From the NCBI GenBank assembly GCA_910575075.1, contig CAJTCY010000003.1, forward strand, positions 138,453-202,452: a stretch of 64,000 nt of DNA. The letters are read 5' to 3'. This document shows, piece after piece, positions 38,249 through 46,821 of the stretch (positions are counted from its first letter, which is position 1; each line of letters starts with the position of its first letter). The translations under genes were made by a program, and so were the position numbers. The stretch is from Lachnospiraceae bacterium (GTDB lineage Bacteria; Bacillota; Clostridia; Lachnospirales; Lachnospiraceae). Under the pieces are notes generated by a model. That model was not told the origin of the DNA. It was given only the letters and a program-made list of their open reading frames with translations, and ran no database searches.

Positions 38249-39055
38249 ATGAATGATAAGAATAGGCAGATACATGCTTTCGCTGCAAGAGCAGTCTTTG
38301 TGATTGTGCTGTTACTCATCTGGGAATATGTTGCCAAATCAGGGATGATGGGAGAAAAATCAGAATTGATTTTTCCTTCCCTGGAGGCAATCGGAGATGC
38401 GTTTATCAGAAATTTCATTCAGGGATATGCCGGCATATCCCTGTGGGTATACATAGGCAACTCCATGAAGCTTCTTTTAGAAGGGCTTTTGATTGGGGTT
38501 GTCCTGGCATTTTTACTGTCAGGCTTATCCATGGTAAGCAAAATATTTTATGACATTTGTAATCTGGTAATTTCGGTATTTGATCTGCTGCCAGGTGTTG
38601 CACTGCTTCCGGTGGTGATTATTATATTCGGTGTAAAACCAGGTGTTATTGTATTTCTTGTGGTTCATGCGGTGCTGTGGCCTATGTCAAGAAATGTGCT
38701 GGACGGTTTTCTTGCTGTTCCGCAAATTTATGTGGAAGCAGGGATGAATATGGGATTGAAAGGCGCTTCCTTGTTGTGGGGGGTCTATTTTCCGGCAGCA
38801 ACTTCCTATATCGTATCAGGACTTAAAGTTGGATGGGCAAGGGCATGGAGAGGTCTGCTCAGTGCAGAAATGATTTTCGGTGTTGCATCCTGCCCAGGAA
38901 TCGGACTGTTTATCAATCAGATGCGCACAAATATGAACAATGCAGAAATGTACGCCACACTGGTTGTGATTATTATGATCGGTTTGGTGGTACAGTATGG
39001 GGTGCTTTCACCTATCGAAAAATGCACAGTGAAAAAATGGGGAATGTCGAGATGA
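38249..39055 (+). CDS. ABC importer permease (SsuC type)
   Basis: 268 residues with six transmembrane segments and the conserved cytoplasmic [45 protein letters not shown] stretch (ATPase-docking loop plus signature; shown in part). It is 14 bp after the binding protein and overlaps the ATPase gene by 4 bp. Confidence 0.93.
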   Translation: MNDKNRQIHAFAARAVFVIVLLLIWEYVAKSGMMGEKSELIFPSLEAIGDAFIRNFIQGYAGISLWVYIGNSMKLLLEGLLIGVVLAFLLSGLSMVSKIFYDICNLVISVFDLLPGVALLPVVIIIFGVKPGVIVFLVVHAVLWPMSRNVLDGFLAVPQIYVEAGMNMGLKGASLLWGVYFPAATSYIVSGLKVGWARAWRGLLSAEMIFGVASCPGIGLFINQMRTNMNNAEMYATLVVIIMIGLVVQYGVLSPIEKCTVKKWGMSR

Positions 39056-39813
39056 CAAAAGAGAAGAATTATATTTTAGAGGTTAATAATTTATCAAAGA
39101 TTTTTGATGCAGATACAGAACAAGAGAAGGACGTTTTAAAAGATGTAAGCCTGAAAGTGGACAGAAATGAATTTTTGTGCATGTTAGGGCCGTCCGGCTG
39201 CGGCAAAACCACGCTGCTTCGCTGCATTGCAGGATTTGAAAGCTATAAGGGCAGCGTGACGGTAAACGGAGTAGAGCGGACAAAGCCTGGAACGGACCGT
39301 ATTATGGTTTTCCAGGATTTTAATCAGCTTTTTCCCTGGAAGACAGTGGAAAAGAATATACAATATCCATTAAAACTGCAGGGAATTCGTGATAAGCAAG
39401 AGTTAAAGCAGAGAACGGAAGAAGTACTGCAGAAGGTAAAATTATCGGGGCAGGAGAAATATTATCCTTATCAGCTGTCTGGCGGTATGAAACAGAGGGT
39501 TGCAATTGCCAAAGCTCTTGCCTTGAAGCCAGAAATAATATTGATGGATGAACCTTTTGCCGCACTGGATGCTATGACCAGAAACGAGCTGCAGAGCGAG
39601 CTTCTGCGCATATCCATGGAGGAGAAGTGTACGTTTATTTTTATTACCCACAATATTCAGGAGGCAATTGTACTGGGAACCAGAATTGTTGTTCTGGCGG
39701 AAGGAGGCAGGATTGTTGTGGATGAGAAAAATGCCATTGCAAGACCTGTTACGCCGGCCTCGGAGGGATACGGGGAAACATGGGAGCGGCTGCACAGCGC
39801 GCTGTATCAGTAG
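39052..39813 (+). CDS. ABC importer ATPase (SsuB/TauB type)
   Basis: 253 residues: Walker [14 protein letters not shown]-loop [11 protein letters not shown], signature [16 protein letters not shown], Walker [16 protein letters not shown] and H-loop FIFITHN. The ATG at 39052 overlaps the permease stop (ATGA); an open frame further upstream to 38833 only shadows the permease gene. It completes the importer. Confidence 0.95.
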   Translation: MTKEKNYILEVNNLSKIFDADTEQEKDVLKDVSLKVDRNEFLCMLGPSGCGKTTLLRCIAGFESYKGSVTVNGVERTKPGTDRIMVFQDFNQLFPWKTVEKNIQYPLKLQGIRDKQELKQRTEEVLQKVKLSGQEKYYPYQLSGGMKQRVAIAKALALKPEIILMDEPFAALDAMTRNELQSELLRISMEEKCTFIFITHNIQEAIVLGTRIVVLAEGGRIVVDEKNAIARPVTPASEGYGETWERLHSALYQ

Positions 39814-39835
39814 TTAGAAACAAACAGATAAAAGT

Positions 39836-39900
39836 GTTTCCATCACTTTGTGCTGGAAACCTTTTGGTACTATAAAATCAAAATATGGGGAAACTCAAAA
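39836..39900. repeat. Intergenic hairpin repeat, copy C
   Basis: The 25-nt hairpin GTTTCCATCAC/GTGCTGGAAAC (39836-39860) is followed by CCTTTTGGTACTA and, 15 bp further, ATGGGGAAACTCAA. The hairpin is a third sequence variant of the one at 5229 and 24647; the CCTTTTGGTACTA...ATGGGGAAACTCAA part recurs at 50066-50112. It may end transcription of the importer operon. Confidence 0.6.
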
Positions 39901-39910
39901 GATAAAATTC

Positions 39911-39939
39911 TTGTAAATTATCTTTATATGTGCTAAATT
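39911..39939 (+). promoter_or_regulatory. Promoter of the pantothenate cluster
   Basis: TTGTAA (39911-39916), 17-bp spacer, TAAATT (39934-39939) with a TGn extension, about 80 bp before the reductase start. Confidence 0.5.
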
Positions 39940-40021
39940 ATTAACGAACGGTATTCTGGAAAGAAACTGTATCGGTTGATAAATGACATATGCCTTTCCA
40001 TTTTAAAGGATGGAGGCGGTT

Positions 40022-40897
40022 ATGAAGATTGGAATTATAGGTGCCGGAAAAGTTGGGACTACAATGGGGAAATACATTGCAGACCATGGCGGAACTGTAA
40101 TTGGATTCTGTTCAAGAACCGAAAGCAGCGGGCAGGAGGCGGCACAATTTACAGGTACAAAGTATTTTAGAGCATTAGATTCACTGCTTGAAGGAAGCGA
40201 TACCCTTTTTATTACTACCACAGACGGAGCAATTAAAACTGTATGGGATTGTATTACTACAAGAAATGTGAAAGGAAAAGTCATTTGCCATTTTAGCGGC
40301 TCTTTATCAAGTGATATTTTTTCAGACTGGAAAGAGACAGGCGCGGAAGTCTGTTCTATCCATCCAATTTACGCGTTCAGTAATAAATTCACAGCTTATA
40401 AAAATTTAACAACAGCAAAATTTGCCGTGGAGGGAAGCCGCAGAGCTCTGGAACATATGCAGGCTTTATTTGCGTTGCTGCCCAATGAGGTAGTGCAGAT
40501 TCCCACAGAACAAAAAGCAAAATACCATGCGGCTGCAAGCCTTGCCAGCAACCATGTGACAGGGCTTATTTATCTTGCAGTGGAGCTGCTTAAAGAATCT
40601 GGCATTCAGGAACAGGCAGCGTATGGTCTTATAAAGCCTTTGGTAGAAAAGAATGTAGAAGCAGTATTTTCACAGGGTGCGGGTCCTGACGGAGGGGCCT
40701 TTGCGGGCTGCTCACAAACGCTTACCGGACCAATTGAGCGCAATGATATTTGGACAGTGGAGCAGCATTTACATAAGCTGGAAAGACCTGAATGGGAGGC
40801 GGTGTATCGTGCCGTTGGAATTCAGGTGACGGAAGCTGCCATGAAAAAGCATCCAGAACGCAGTTACGAGAAAATGAAACAGATATTGGCGCAGTAA
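40022..40897 (+). CDS. Rossmann-fold DUF2520 reductase, probable ketopantoate reductase (PanG-like)
   Basis: 291 residues. The N-terminal NAD(P) fold has GIIGAGKVGTTMGKY; the C-terminal helical DUF2520 domain contains HPIYAFSNK and KYHAAASLASNHVTGL. It is directly upstream of panB, panC and panD, and no panE is in the cluster, so it most likely supplies the missing ketopantoate reductase step. PanG proteins of this type are reported to do this in some bacteria (from memory). The ATG at 40022 has GGAGG six bases before it; the ATG at 40010 overlaps that site. Confidence 0.8.
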   Translation: MKIGIIGAGKVGTTMGKYIADHGGTVIGFCSRTESSGQEAAQFTGTKYFRALDSLLEGSDTLFITTTDGAIKTVWDCITTRNVKGKVICHFSGSLSSDIFSDWKETGAEVCSIHPIYAFSNKFTAYKNLTTAKFAVEGSRRALEHMQALFALLPNEVVQIPTEQKAKYHAAASLASNHVTGLIYLAVELLKESGIQEQAAYGLIKPLVEKNVEAVFSQGAGPDGGAFAGCSQTLTGPIERNDIWTVEQHLHKLERPEWEAVYRAVGIQVTEAAMKKHPERSYEKMKQILAQ

Positions 40898-40918
40898 ATG
40901 GGCCGGAAAGGTGGTTTA

Positions 40919-41746
40919 ATGAAGAATACAGTTATTACAATTCAGCAGGCAAAGGAGCGGGGAGAAAAAATTACCATGCTCACTGCTTATGATTATTCTA
41001 TGGCGAAGCTGATAGACCAGGCAGGAGTTAATATGATTCTGGTAGGAGATTCTCTGGGCATGGTGATGCTTGGATATGAAGATACCCTGTCTGTGACTAT
41101 GGAGGATATGATTCATCATACAAGGGCGGTTGCAAGAGGTGTAAAAGATACCATGGTAGTTGCAGATATGCCTTTTATGTCTTATCAGACGTCCGTTTAT
41201 GACGCTGTCTGCAATGCAGGACGGCTGATGAAGGAAGGCAGGGCAAACGCCGTGAAACTGGAAGGGGGAAGAGAATTTGCAGAACATATCCGTGCCATTA
41301 CCGCAGCATCTGTCCCGGTGGTGGCGCATCTTGGACTGACGCCTCAGTCTCTCAATGCCTTTGGAGGCTTTAAGGTTCAGGGGAAGACAGAAGAGGCCGC
41401 GCGCAAACTTTTAGAAGATGCCAGAGCAGTTGAAGCTGCGGGAGCGGTGGCAGCAGTGTTGGAGTGTGTTCCTGCAAAGCTTGCAAAGGTTGTGACAGAA
41501 CAGCTTCACATTCCCACGATAGGAATAGGAGCTGGGGCAGGATGTGACGGACAGGTTCTGGTATATCAGGATATGCTCGCCATGTTTGGGGATTTCAAAC
41601 CTAAATTTGTGAAACAGTTTGGGGAGATTGGCACGATGATGAAAGAGGCTTTTCAGAGATATATTGAAGAAGTGAAGTCTGGAGTATTCCCGGCAGAAGA
41701 ACACACTTTTAAAATAGATGATGAGATTATTGAGAAATTATATTAA
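40919..41746 (+). CDS. panB: 3-methyl-2-oxobutanoate hydroxymethyltransferase
   Basis: 275 residues. It makes ketopantoate from 2-ketoisovalerate and methylene-THF, the first pantothenate step. Motifs: [32 protein letters not shown] (shown as a region), [15 protein letters not shown] (metal/substrate site) and the catalytic Glu in VLECVPA. The ATG at 40919 follows AAAGGTGG; the ATG at 40898 lacks a site. The stop codon lies in the left flanking repeat of a 55-bp palindromic element. Confidence 0.97.
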   Translation: MKNTVITIQQAKERGEKITMLTAYDYSMAKLIDQAGVNMILVGDSLGMVMLGYEDTLSVTMEDMIHHTRAVARGVKDTMVVADMPFMSYQTSVYDAVCNAGRLMKEGRANAVKLEGGREFAEHIRAITAASVPVVAHLGLTPQSLNAFGGFKVQGKTEEAARKLLEDARAVEAAGAVAAVLECVPAKLAKVVTEQLHIPTIGIGAGAGCDGQVLVYQDMLAMFGDFKPKFVKQFGEIGTMMKEAFQRYIEEVKSGVFPAEEHTFKIDDEIIEKLY

Positions 41747-41801
41747 AAGGCAATTGCGAAACTATGAAATTCTCAAGACTATTGAGTTTCGCAATTACCT
41801 A
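41747..41801. mobile_element. Palindromic MITE-like element, copy 3 (55 bp)
   Basis: The left end is AAGGCAATTGCGAAACT and the right end is the reverse complement of TAGGTAATTGCGAAACT. A perfect 11-bp direct repeat AATTATATTAA flanks it (41736-41746 and 41802-41812). It looks like an internal-deletion form of the 131-bp element: the left 19 bp are joined to the terminal ATGAAATTCTC...segment. It lies between panB and panC and would fold into a hairpin in the transcript. Confidence 0.9.
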
Positions 41802-41810
41802 AATTATATT
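41782..41810 (+). promoter_or_regulatory. Possible element-borne promoter for panC
   Basis: TTGAGT inside the element (41782-41787), 17-bp spacer, TATATT in the right flanking repeat (41805-41810). The predicted start would leave a leader of only about ten bases with GGGAGG at its 5' end, so usefulness is uncertain. Confidence 0.4.
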
Positions 41811-41827
41811 AATGCGGGAGGAAAGGC

Positions 41828-42679
41828 ATGCAGATTATAAAAAATATAGAAGAATTACGCTCCATAATCAGAGAGTGGAGAAAAGAGGGATTCAGCGTGG
41901 GGCTGGTGCCCACCATGGGATATCTTCATGAGGGACACAAAAGCCTGATAGTGAAAGCCGTTAGTGAAAATGACCGGGTGGTAGTCAGTGATTTTGTAAA
42001 TCCGACCCAGTTTGGGGTAAACGAAGATCTTTCCAGTTATCCCAGGGATATTGACAGGGATGCTGCGCTCTGCCAAAAAGCAGGTGCATCTTTGATTTTC
42101 CATCCGGAGCCGGAGGAAATGTATTTTAAGGACAACTGCACATTTGTGGATATGGACAGTCTTACCAAAGGATTGTGCGGCAGGACCAGGCCTACGCATT
42201 TCAGAGGAGTCTGCACAGTGGTTTCCAAGCTTTTCCATATTGTGACGCCAGACAGGGCATACTTTGGGGAAAAAGATGCTCAGCAGCTTGCTGTCATCCG
42301 CCGCATGGTGCGGGATTTAAATTTTGCAATTACCATTGTAGGCTGTCCTATTGTCAGAGAGCCAGACGGGCTTGCCATGAGTTCCCGAAATACCTATTTG
42401 AACAAAGAAGAACGTAAAGCAGCGCTGATTCTTCATAAATCCCTGGTTATCGGAGAAGAGATGATGAAGGCAGGAGAGCGTGATGCGGCAGCTGTGAAAG
42501 AAGCGATTACGGCAAATATAGAATCTGAGCCTCTTGCCAGAATTGATTATGTGGAGATTGTAGATGCTGAAACATTGGAAAATACAGCAAGGATTGAGAG
42601 ATCTGTGCTTACGGCTGCGGCAGTATACATTGGCAGTACCAGGCTGATTGACAATTTTACCTTTCAGCCACAGGGATAA
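41828..42679 (+). CDS. panC: Pantothenate synthetase
   Basis: 283 residues. It joins pantoate and beta-alanine with ATP. Family motifs: VPTMGYLHEGHKSLI (HIGH-like ATP site), VSDFVNPTQFG, the RTRPTHFRGVCTVVSKLF region, YFGEKDAQQLAVIRRMV and the KMSKS-like MSSRNTYL. GGGAGG lies before the ATG. It follows panB after the 55-bp element. Confidence 0.97.
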   Translation: MQIIKNIEELRSIIREWRKEGFSVGLVPTMGYLHEGHKSLIVKAVSENDRVVVSDFVNPTQFGVNEDLSSYPRDIDRDAALCQKAGASLIFHPEPEEMYFKDNCTFVDMDSLTKGLCGRTRPTHFRGVCTVVSKLFHIVTPDRAYFGEKDAQQLAVIRRMVRDLNFAITIVGCPIVREPDGLAMSSRNTYLNKEERKAALILHKSLVIGEEMMKAGERDAAAVKEAITANIESEPLARIDYVEIVDAETLENTARIERSVLTAAAVYIGSTRLIDNFTFQPQG

Positions 42680-42711
42680 GCGGCTGTTAGCAAGCGGAAA
42701 GGAGTACAGGC

Positions 42712-43095
42712 ATGTATTTAAAAATGTTAAAAGGAAAAATTCACCGTGCCGTGGTGAAACAGGCAGAGTTAAATTATGTGGGAAGCATCACGGTTGACCC
42801 GGAACTGATGAAGGCAGCAGGAATATTGGAATATGAAAATGTCCAGATCGTGGATATTGAGAATGGAAACCGTTTTGAGACATACACCATTGCAGGAGAG
42901 CCGGGAAGCGGTATGATTTGTCTCAATGGAGCGGCAGCCAGGCAGGTTTTGGCAGGAGATCATGTAATTATTATGGCATATGCTCAGATGACGCCAGAAG
43001 AAGCCGCCGATTTTAAACCGCAGGTAGTATTTGTGGACGAGGAAAATAAGATTTCCAGAATTACCACATATGAGAAACATGGACAGATCGGGTAA
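42712..43095 (+). CDS. panD: Aspartate 1-decarboxylase
   Basis: 127 residues, the usual size of the pyruvoyl-dependent type. It makes beta-alanine from aspartate. The self-cleavage site Gly24-Ser25 is in YVGSITVD; conserved [17 protein letters not shown] and NGAAARQV are seen. GAAAGGAG lies before the ATG. It supplies the PanC substrate. Confidence 0.97.
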   Translation: MYLKMLKGKIHRAVVKQAELNYVGSITVDPELMKAAGILEYENVQIVDIENGNRFETYTIAGEPGSGMICLNGAAARQVLAGDHVIIMAYAQMTPEEAADFKPQVVFVDEENKISRITTYEKHGQIG

Positions 43096-43116
43096 ATTGA
43101 CACCGACAGAGCATGT

Positions 43117-43171
43117 TAGGTAATTGCGAAACTATGAAATTCTCAAAACGATTGAGTTTTGCAATTACCTA
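43117..43171. mobile_element. Palindromic MITE-like element, copy 4 (55 bp)
   Basis: The ends are TAGGTAATTGCGAAACT and its near reverse complement (one transition). The same 55-bp deletion form as at 41747. Flanks: ACAGAGCATGT (43106-43116) and ACAGAGCGTTT (43172-43182), 9/11 identical. It sits between panD and coaBC. Confidence 0.87.
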
Positions 43172-43201
43172 ACAGAGCGTTTACAGAAAGGAAATAGAAA
43201 G

Positions 43202-44410
43202 ATGCTGCAAGGAAAAACAGTGCTGCTGGCAGTGACAGGAGGGATTGCCGCCTATAAAATGCCGAATGTGGCGAGGATGCTGAAAAAAATGCATTGTCAG
43301 GTTCACGTATTGATGACAGAGAATGCTGCGAATTTTATCACGGCCACCACTTTCGAGACTCTTACTGGCAATAAATGCCTGATAGATACCTTTGACCGAA
43401 ATTTTGAATTCTCTGTAGAACATGTGGCACTGGCAAAACAAGCTGATCTTGTGCTGATTGCTCCTGCAACCGCCAATATGATCGGAAAGATTGCAGGAGG
43501 AATTGCAGACGATATGCTGAGCACTACAGTCATGGCATGCACATGCAGGGTTTTGATTGCTCCTGCAATGAATCATAACATGTACCACAATCCCATTGTT
43601 CAGGATAATCTGCAGAAATTGGAAAGGTATGGCTATCTTATGATACCGCCTGATAACGGAATGCTTGCCAATGGAGATATGGGAGATGGAAAACTTCCGG
43701 CGGAAGAAGTGCTGGTGGAGTATATTCTGCGTGAACTGGCTCATGAGAAAGATTTGAAAGGCAGAAAGGTACTGGTGACAGCCGGAGCCACTCAGGAGGC
43801 GGTGGACCCAGTGCGCTATATTACGAACCATTCTACAGGAAAAATGGGATATGCTCTGGCAAAATGCGCTATGCTGCGGGGGGCAGAAGTGACGCTGGTG
43901 ACGGGTGTGACAGCATTGCATCCGCCTATGTTTACAGAGGTAGTACATGTGGTGACCGCGGAAGAGATGTATCAGGCGGTGATGGAACGCGCACCTTTTG
44001 CAGATATTATAATTAAGGCTGCGGCGGTAGCAGATTATCGTCCTGCCGAAATTGCAGAGGATAAAATTAAGAAATCAGAGGGGATGGCAAGTATTGCGTT
44101 AGAGCGCACCAGGGATATTCTGGGGGAACTTGGGGAGAAAAAACAAAGGGGAGAGATTTATGCCTGTCTGTGCGGATTTTCCATGGAAACACGTGATCTG
44201 CAGGAGAATTCCAGGGCAAAACTTAAGAAAAAGCATCTGGATCTCATAGCGGCAAATAATTTAAAGGTAGAAGGAGCAGGATTTGGGACAGATACCAATG
44301 TGCTTACGTTGATTACAGACTCAGAAATCATACCTCTGGAAAAGATGAGCAAAGAGGAAGCGGCAGACAGAGTTCTGGATCTTATTTTAAAATTACTGTT
44401 ATCAAAATGA
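43202..44410 (+). CDS. coaBC: Bifunctional phosphopantothenoylcysteine decarboxylase/phosphopantothenate-cysteine ligase
   Basis: 402 residues. The N-terminal flavoprotein CoaC domain (about 1-180) has VTGGIAAYKMPN, APATANMIGKIAGGIADD and PAMNHNMYHNP; the C-terminal CoaB domain (about 185-402) has VTAGATQEAVDPVRYITNHSTGKMG and AAVADYRP. It adds cysteine to phosphopantothenate and decarboxylates it, linking the pan genes to CoA synthesis. The ATG at 43202 follows AAAGGAAA; a TTG further upstream in frame lies in the palindromic element and is not a credible start. Confidence 0.97.
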   Translation: MLQGKTVLLAVTGGIAAYKMPNVARMLKKMHCQVHVLMTENAANFITATTFETLTGNKCLIDTFDRNFEFSVEHVALAKQADLVLIAPATANMIGKIAGGIADDMLSTTVMACTCRVLIAPAMNHNMYHNPIVQDNLQKLERYGYLMIPPDNGMLANGDMGDGKLPAEEVLVEYILRELAHEKDLKGRKVLVTAGATQEAVDPVRYITNHSTGKMGYALAKCAMLRGAEVTLVTGVTALHPPMFTEVVHVVTAEEMYQAVMERAPFADIIIKAAAVADYRPAEIAEDKIKKSEGMASIALERTRDILGELGEKKQRGEIYACLCGFSMETRDLQENSRAKLKKKHLDLIAANNLKVEGAGFGTDTNVLTLITDSEIIPLEKMSKEEAADRVLDLILKLLLSK

Positions 44411-44588
44411 CAGTAAAACATATTTACCCGTTCAAAAGTATTTTTGGCAATTAAATTACAATAGGAAAAATTATCCATAAAATTGTTTACAATTTATACA
44501 TTTATTGTTAATGCTGTCTATAAAAATATTGGTTATACTAGTGATAACGATAGAAAAATTGTTAAAATGTTACAAAGGCGGCGCGAAT

Positions 44589-45833
44589 ATGAGAAAAATG
44601 TGTAATAAAAATGTAATATTAAAGTGTGGGATAATGATGTATATGATAACGGCTGTGTGGAGTTTTCTGATAGCAGAAGACAGGTTTCATGCGGTCGTTT
44701 CTTTTTTCCATAAAGTAGAAAAAGAAGCAGATATCAATCGTGTTACCAGTACGGAATACCGTTATGAAAAACAATTCCAAAATACGCTCAGACGATACCG
44801 CCGGTTTGCGTCTCTTTACCAGCCAGAAGTCTCTACAGCAGTGCCGGGTCTGGAGGTTACGGATGTACTGGGAGATTCCTGCAGTCAGATGGTGCCTCAG
44901 GGAATCTGTGTGGCGGGAGAGTATATGCTGATTACAGCTTATGATAATGGAGAAATTTTCAGGAAAGAGAATGATTATAAAGCGAGCAGGTCCGTATTAT
45001 ATGTCCTGTCCAACCAAAATCCACAAAAACGCAGGCTTTTGACCACAATAGTTCTGCCAGACATTAATCATGTGGGAGGCATTGCATTTGACGGCAGAAA
45101 TGTTTGGATTGCCAAGAGCACTACCAATATGTGCAGTGTGATTTCTTATGATGTTATTAAACATGCCGCAGATTTGGGGCTGAGCAGCTATGATCTGACC
45201 GAATATGACCAGAATGTTGACTGCGGGTGTGTGGCATCTTTTCTGGCATTTCATAGAGGAAAGCTCTGGGTAGGAACTTATTCCAACAGGATCAGCAGAA
45301 AAGGTACTCTGAGAGGCTTTGAGATTTTAAGGGAAGAGACGGGAGAGGGCAGCAGGTATAGACTGAAAAAGCAAGAACAGATATCAATTCCCGAATATGC
45401 TAATGGAGCAGCATTTCTGGAGAACGGCGGTAAAACGTATATGGCGGTGACGACCTCCAAGGGAAGATATTTTGATTCGAGAATTTATCTGTATGAAATC
45501 ATCCAGGACCAGAATACTGGAAAAAATTTATATTATCAATATGATTCCAGCAGATTCCCTCCTATGGCGGAAGAATTAGTCTGCGATGGGGAGAATACCT
45601 ATTTTCTCTTTGAATCATCTGCTACTTGTTACAGCACCAGCATTTATCAGAAATGCAGTTATCCGATAGACCGTATCTGCGGAGTATCTACGCTGGAATT
45701 GTTTTATCAGAATGACAGGGCAGGTTACCGCAGCAGCGCAAAAAAACTTCCTGCCGTTCAGATGATTTGTGTTTATGATGAAATGTATCAGGAGAAGAGG
45801 TACTTGCAGCAGTATCAAGGGCAGAAAGGTTGA
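44589..45833 (+). CDS. Secreted or anchored beta-propeller-like protein of unknown function
   Basis: 414 residues, not assigned. An N-terminal hydrophobic segment (about residues 10-28) suggests secretion or anchoring. The rest has repeated beta-rich units resembling propeller blades: VPQGICVAGEYMLITAYDNG, VGGIAFDGRNVWIAKS, SFLAFHRGKLWVGTY and EELVCDGENTYFLFES. The ATG at 44589 is preferred as AAAGGCGG precedes it; the open frame to 44505 has no such site. The 178-bp upstream gap has no clear gene. No partner gene is evident. Confidence 0.75.
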   Translation: MRKMCNKNVILKCGIMMYMITAVWSFLIAEDRFHAVVSFFHKVEKEADINRVTSTEYRYEKQFQNTLRRYRRFASLYQPEVSTAVPGLEVTDVLGDSCSQMVPQGICVAGEYMLITAYDNGEIFRKENDYKASRSVLYVLSNQNPQKRRLLTTIVLPDINHVGGIAFDGRNVWIAKSTTNMCSVISYDVIKHAADLGLSSYDLTEYDQNVDCGCVASFLAFHRGKLWVGTYSNRISRKGTLRGFEILREETGEGSRYRLKKQEQISIPEYANGAAFLENGGKTYMAVTTSKGRYFDSRIYLYEIIQDQNTGKNLYYQYDSSRFPPMAEELVCDGENTYFLFESSATCYSTSIYQKCSYPIDRICGVSTLELFYQNDRAGYRSSAKKLPAVQMICVYDEMYQEKRYLQQYQGQKG

Positions 45834-45876
45834 CTTTCTGCTCCTGACGGGCTAAAATTATGATAACAATATGGGA

Positions 45877-46161
45877 TAGTCAATTGCGAAACTATCAAGT
45901 TGTCAAAATTTCATATACAATTCATACAATTATTCTAAAATATTTTATTCATAATAAACGCACAAAATACAGGGCGCACCAAGTATTACAACGAACCACT
46001 TAATACGAAAATCATGTTCCGCAAAGGCTTCCATGATTTTTGTGTTTCGTTTTCATGGTGCTAGAATGTATTTCTTAGCGTTTATATGATAAAATATTTC
46101 TTCTTACATTTTTTGAATTGTATATGAAATTCGAAAAATTACTGAGTTTCGCAATTACCTA
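45877..46161. mobile_element. Palindromic MITE-like element, copy 5 (285 bp)
   Basis: The same long form as copy 1, but in the opposite orientation: its left arm (CGCACAAAATACAGGGCGCACC) corresponds to the reverse complement of the right arm of copy 1. The left end has mutated to TAGTCAATTGCG. It is flanked by a perfect 12-bp direct repeat AACAATATGGGA (45865-45876 and 46162-46173), the cleanest target duplication of the family. Confidence 0.9.
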
Positions 46162-46193
46162 AACAATATGGGAAATGGCAAGGAGGGGCAGTT

Positions 46194-46634
46194 ATGGGAA
46201 AAGATACAAGACTGGTAAATATTTATATCAAGATACATAACAAGCGCACATTGACCATGGAAGATCTGAAATATCTTTCCAAATATGATCCAGAATGTTT
46301 TGAGAAGACATGCAAAAATATCGTCTATAAAATACCGGAGACAAAAGAGGTTCTGCAGCCTGAGAAAAAGCAGGATCAGAAACCTTTTGTGCCTCTGCGG
46401 CCAGTGCCTATTATGGAGAAACCGGTACCGGATCAACAGAAGATCGAAGCAGTACTTGCAAATCTTGGGAAACTGGAGAAGGAGGAGCTTCCAATTCCAG
46501 AAGTGGACACAGAGACTGTAAAAGAGCTTTTGGGTAATCTGTATATGGAAATGCTGTTTCCGCATAATGACCGAGAGAAATTTTTTAGTGTGGAAGAAAG
46601 TGAAAATCTATCTGTATTTAATAAGAAAGTGTAA
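46194..46634 (+). CDS. Conserved-looking cytoplasmic protein of unknown function
   Basis: 146 residues, not recognised. No signal peptide or membrane segment. The N-terminal 45 residues (VNIYIKIHNKRTLTMEDLKYLSKYDPECFEKTCKNIVYKI, in part) look like a small helical domain; a Pro/Glu/Lys-rich linker follows, then a helical end. AAGGAGGGG precedes the ATG, supporting translation. Its stop codon coincides with the start of the nested hairpin at 46634. Confidence 0.65.
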   Translation: MGKDTRLVNIYIKIHNKRTLTMEDLKYLSKYDPECFEKTCKNIVYKIPETKEVLQPEKKQDQKPFVPLRPVPIMEKPVPDQQKIEAVLANLGKLEKEELPIPEVDTETVKELLGNLYMEMLFPHNDREKFFSVEESENLSVFNKKV

Positions 46635-46717
46635 GATTAGAGTGTGTTTGAAGGATTATTTCTACTATCCGCATTCCCTGATAAGCGGGAATGCATTTTT
46701 CAAACACACTCTAATCT
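46634..46717. terminator. Nested perfect hairpin (84 bp)
   Basis: The outer perfect 19-bp inverted repeat AGATTAGAGTGTGTTTGAA (46634-46652) pairs with 46699-46717. Inside it, GCATTCCC pairs with GGGAATGC around an 8-nt loop (46671-46694). TTTT follows on the plus strand. It may be the terminator of the preceding gene, but the size and perfection suggest a mobile-element remnant or recent insertion. Confidence 0.55.
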
Positions 46718-46770
46718 TTTGTAGGGAAAATATAGATAAATTCTTTTTATACTGTGTGCAAAGCAGAAGC

Positions 46771-46793
46771 ATATCTGCGTAGTTTGCAGATAT
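46771..46793. promoter_or_regulatory. Operator-like inverted repeat upstream of the ABC exporter
   Basis: ATATCTGC-GTAGTTT-GCAGATAT, a perfect 8-bp inverted repeat with 7-bp spacer, 18 bp downstream of a TATACT (46748-46753) that could be a -10 box. No regulator gene is adjacent. Confidence 0.4.
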
Positions 46794-46821
46794 ACGGAAA
46801 TAGGAAAGAGAGGATTTTGAT

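Noticed and set aside
38833-39051. N-terminal extension of the SsuB-type ATPase
   Set aside because: The frame is an out-of-frame shadow of the permease gene; family starts and the ATGA overlap support 39052.
43124-43201. N-terminal extension of coaBC from a TTG
   Set aside because: The TTG is inside the palindromic element and lacks a Shine-Dalgarno site; the ATG at 43202 matches the family start.
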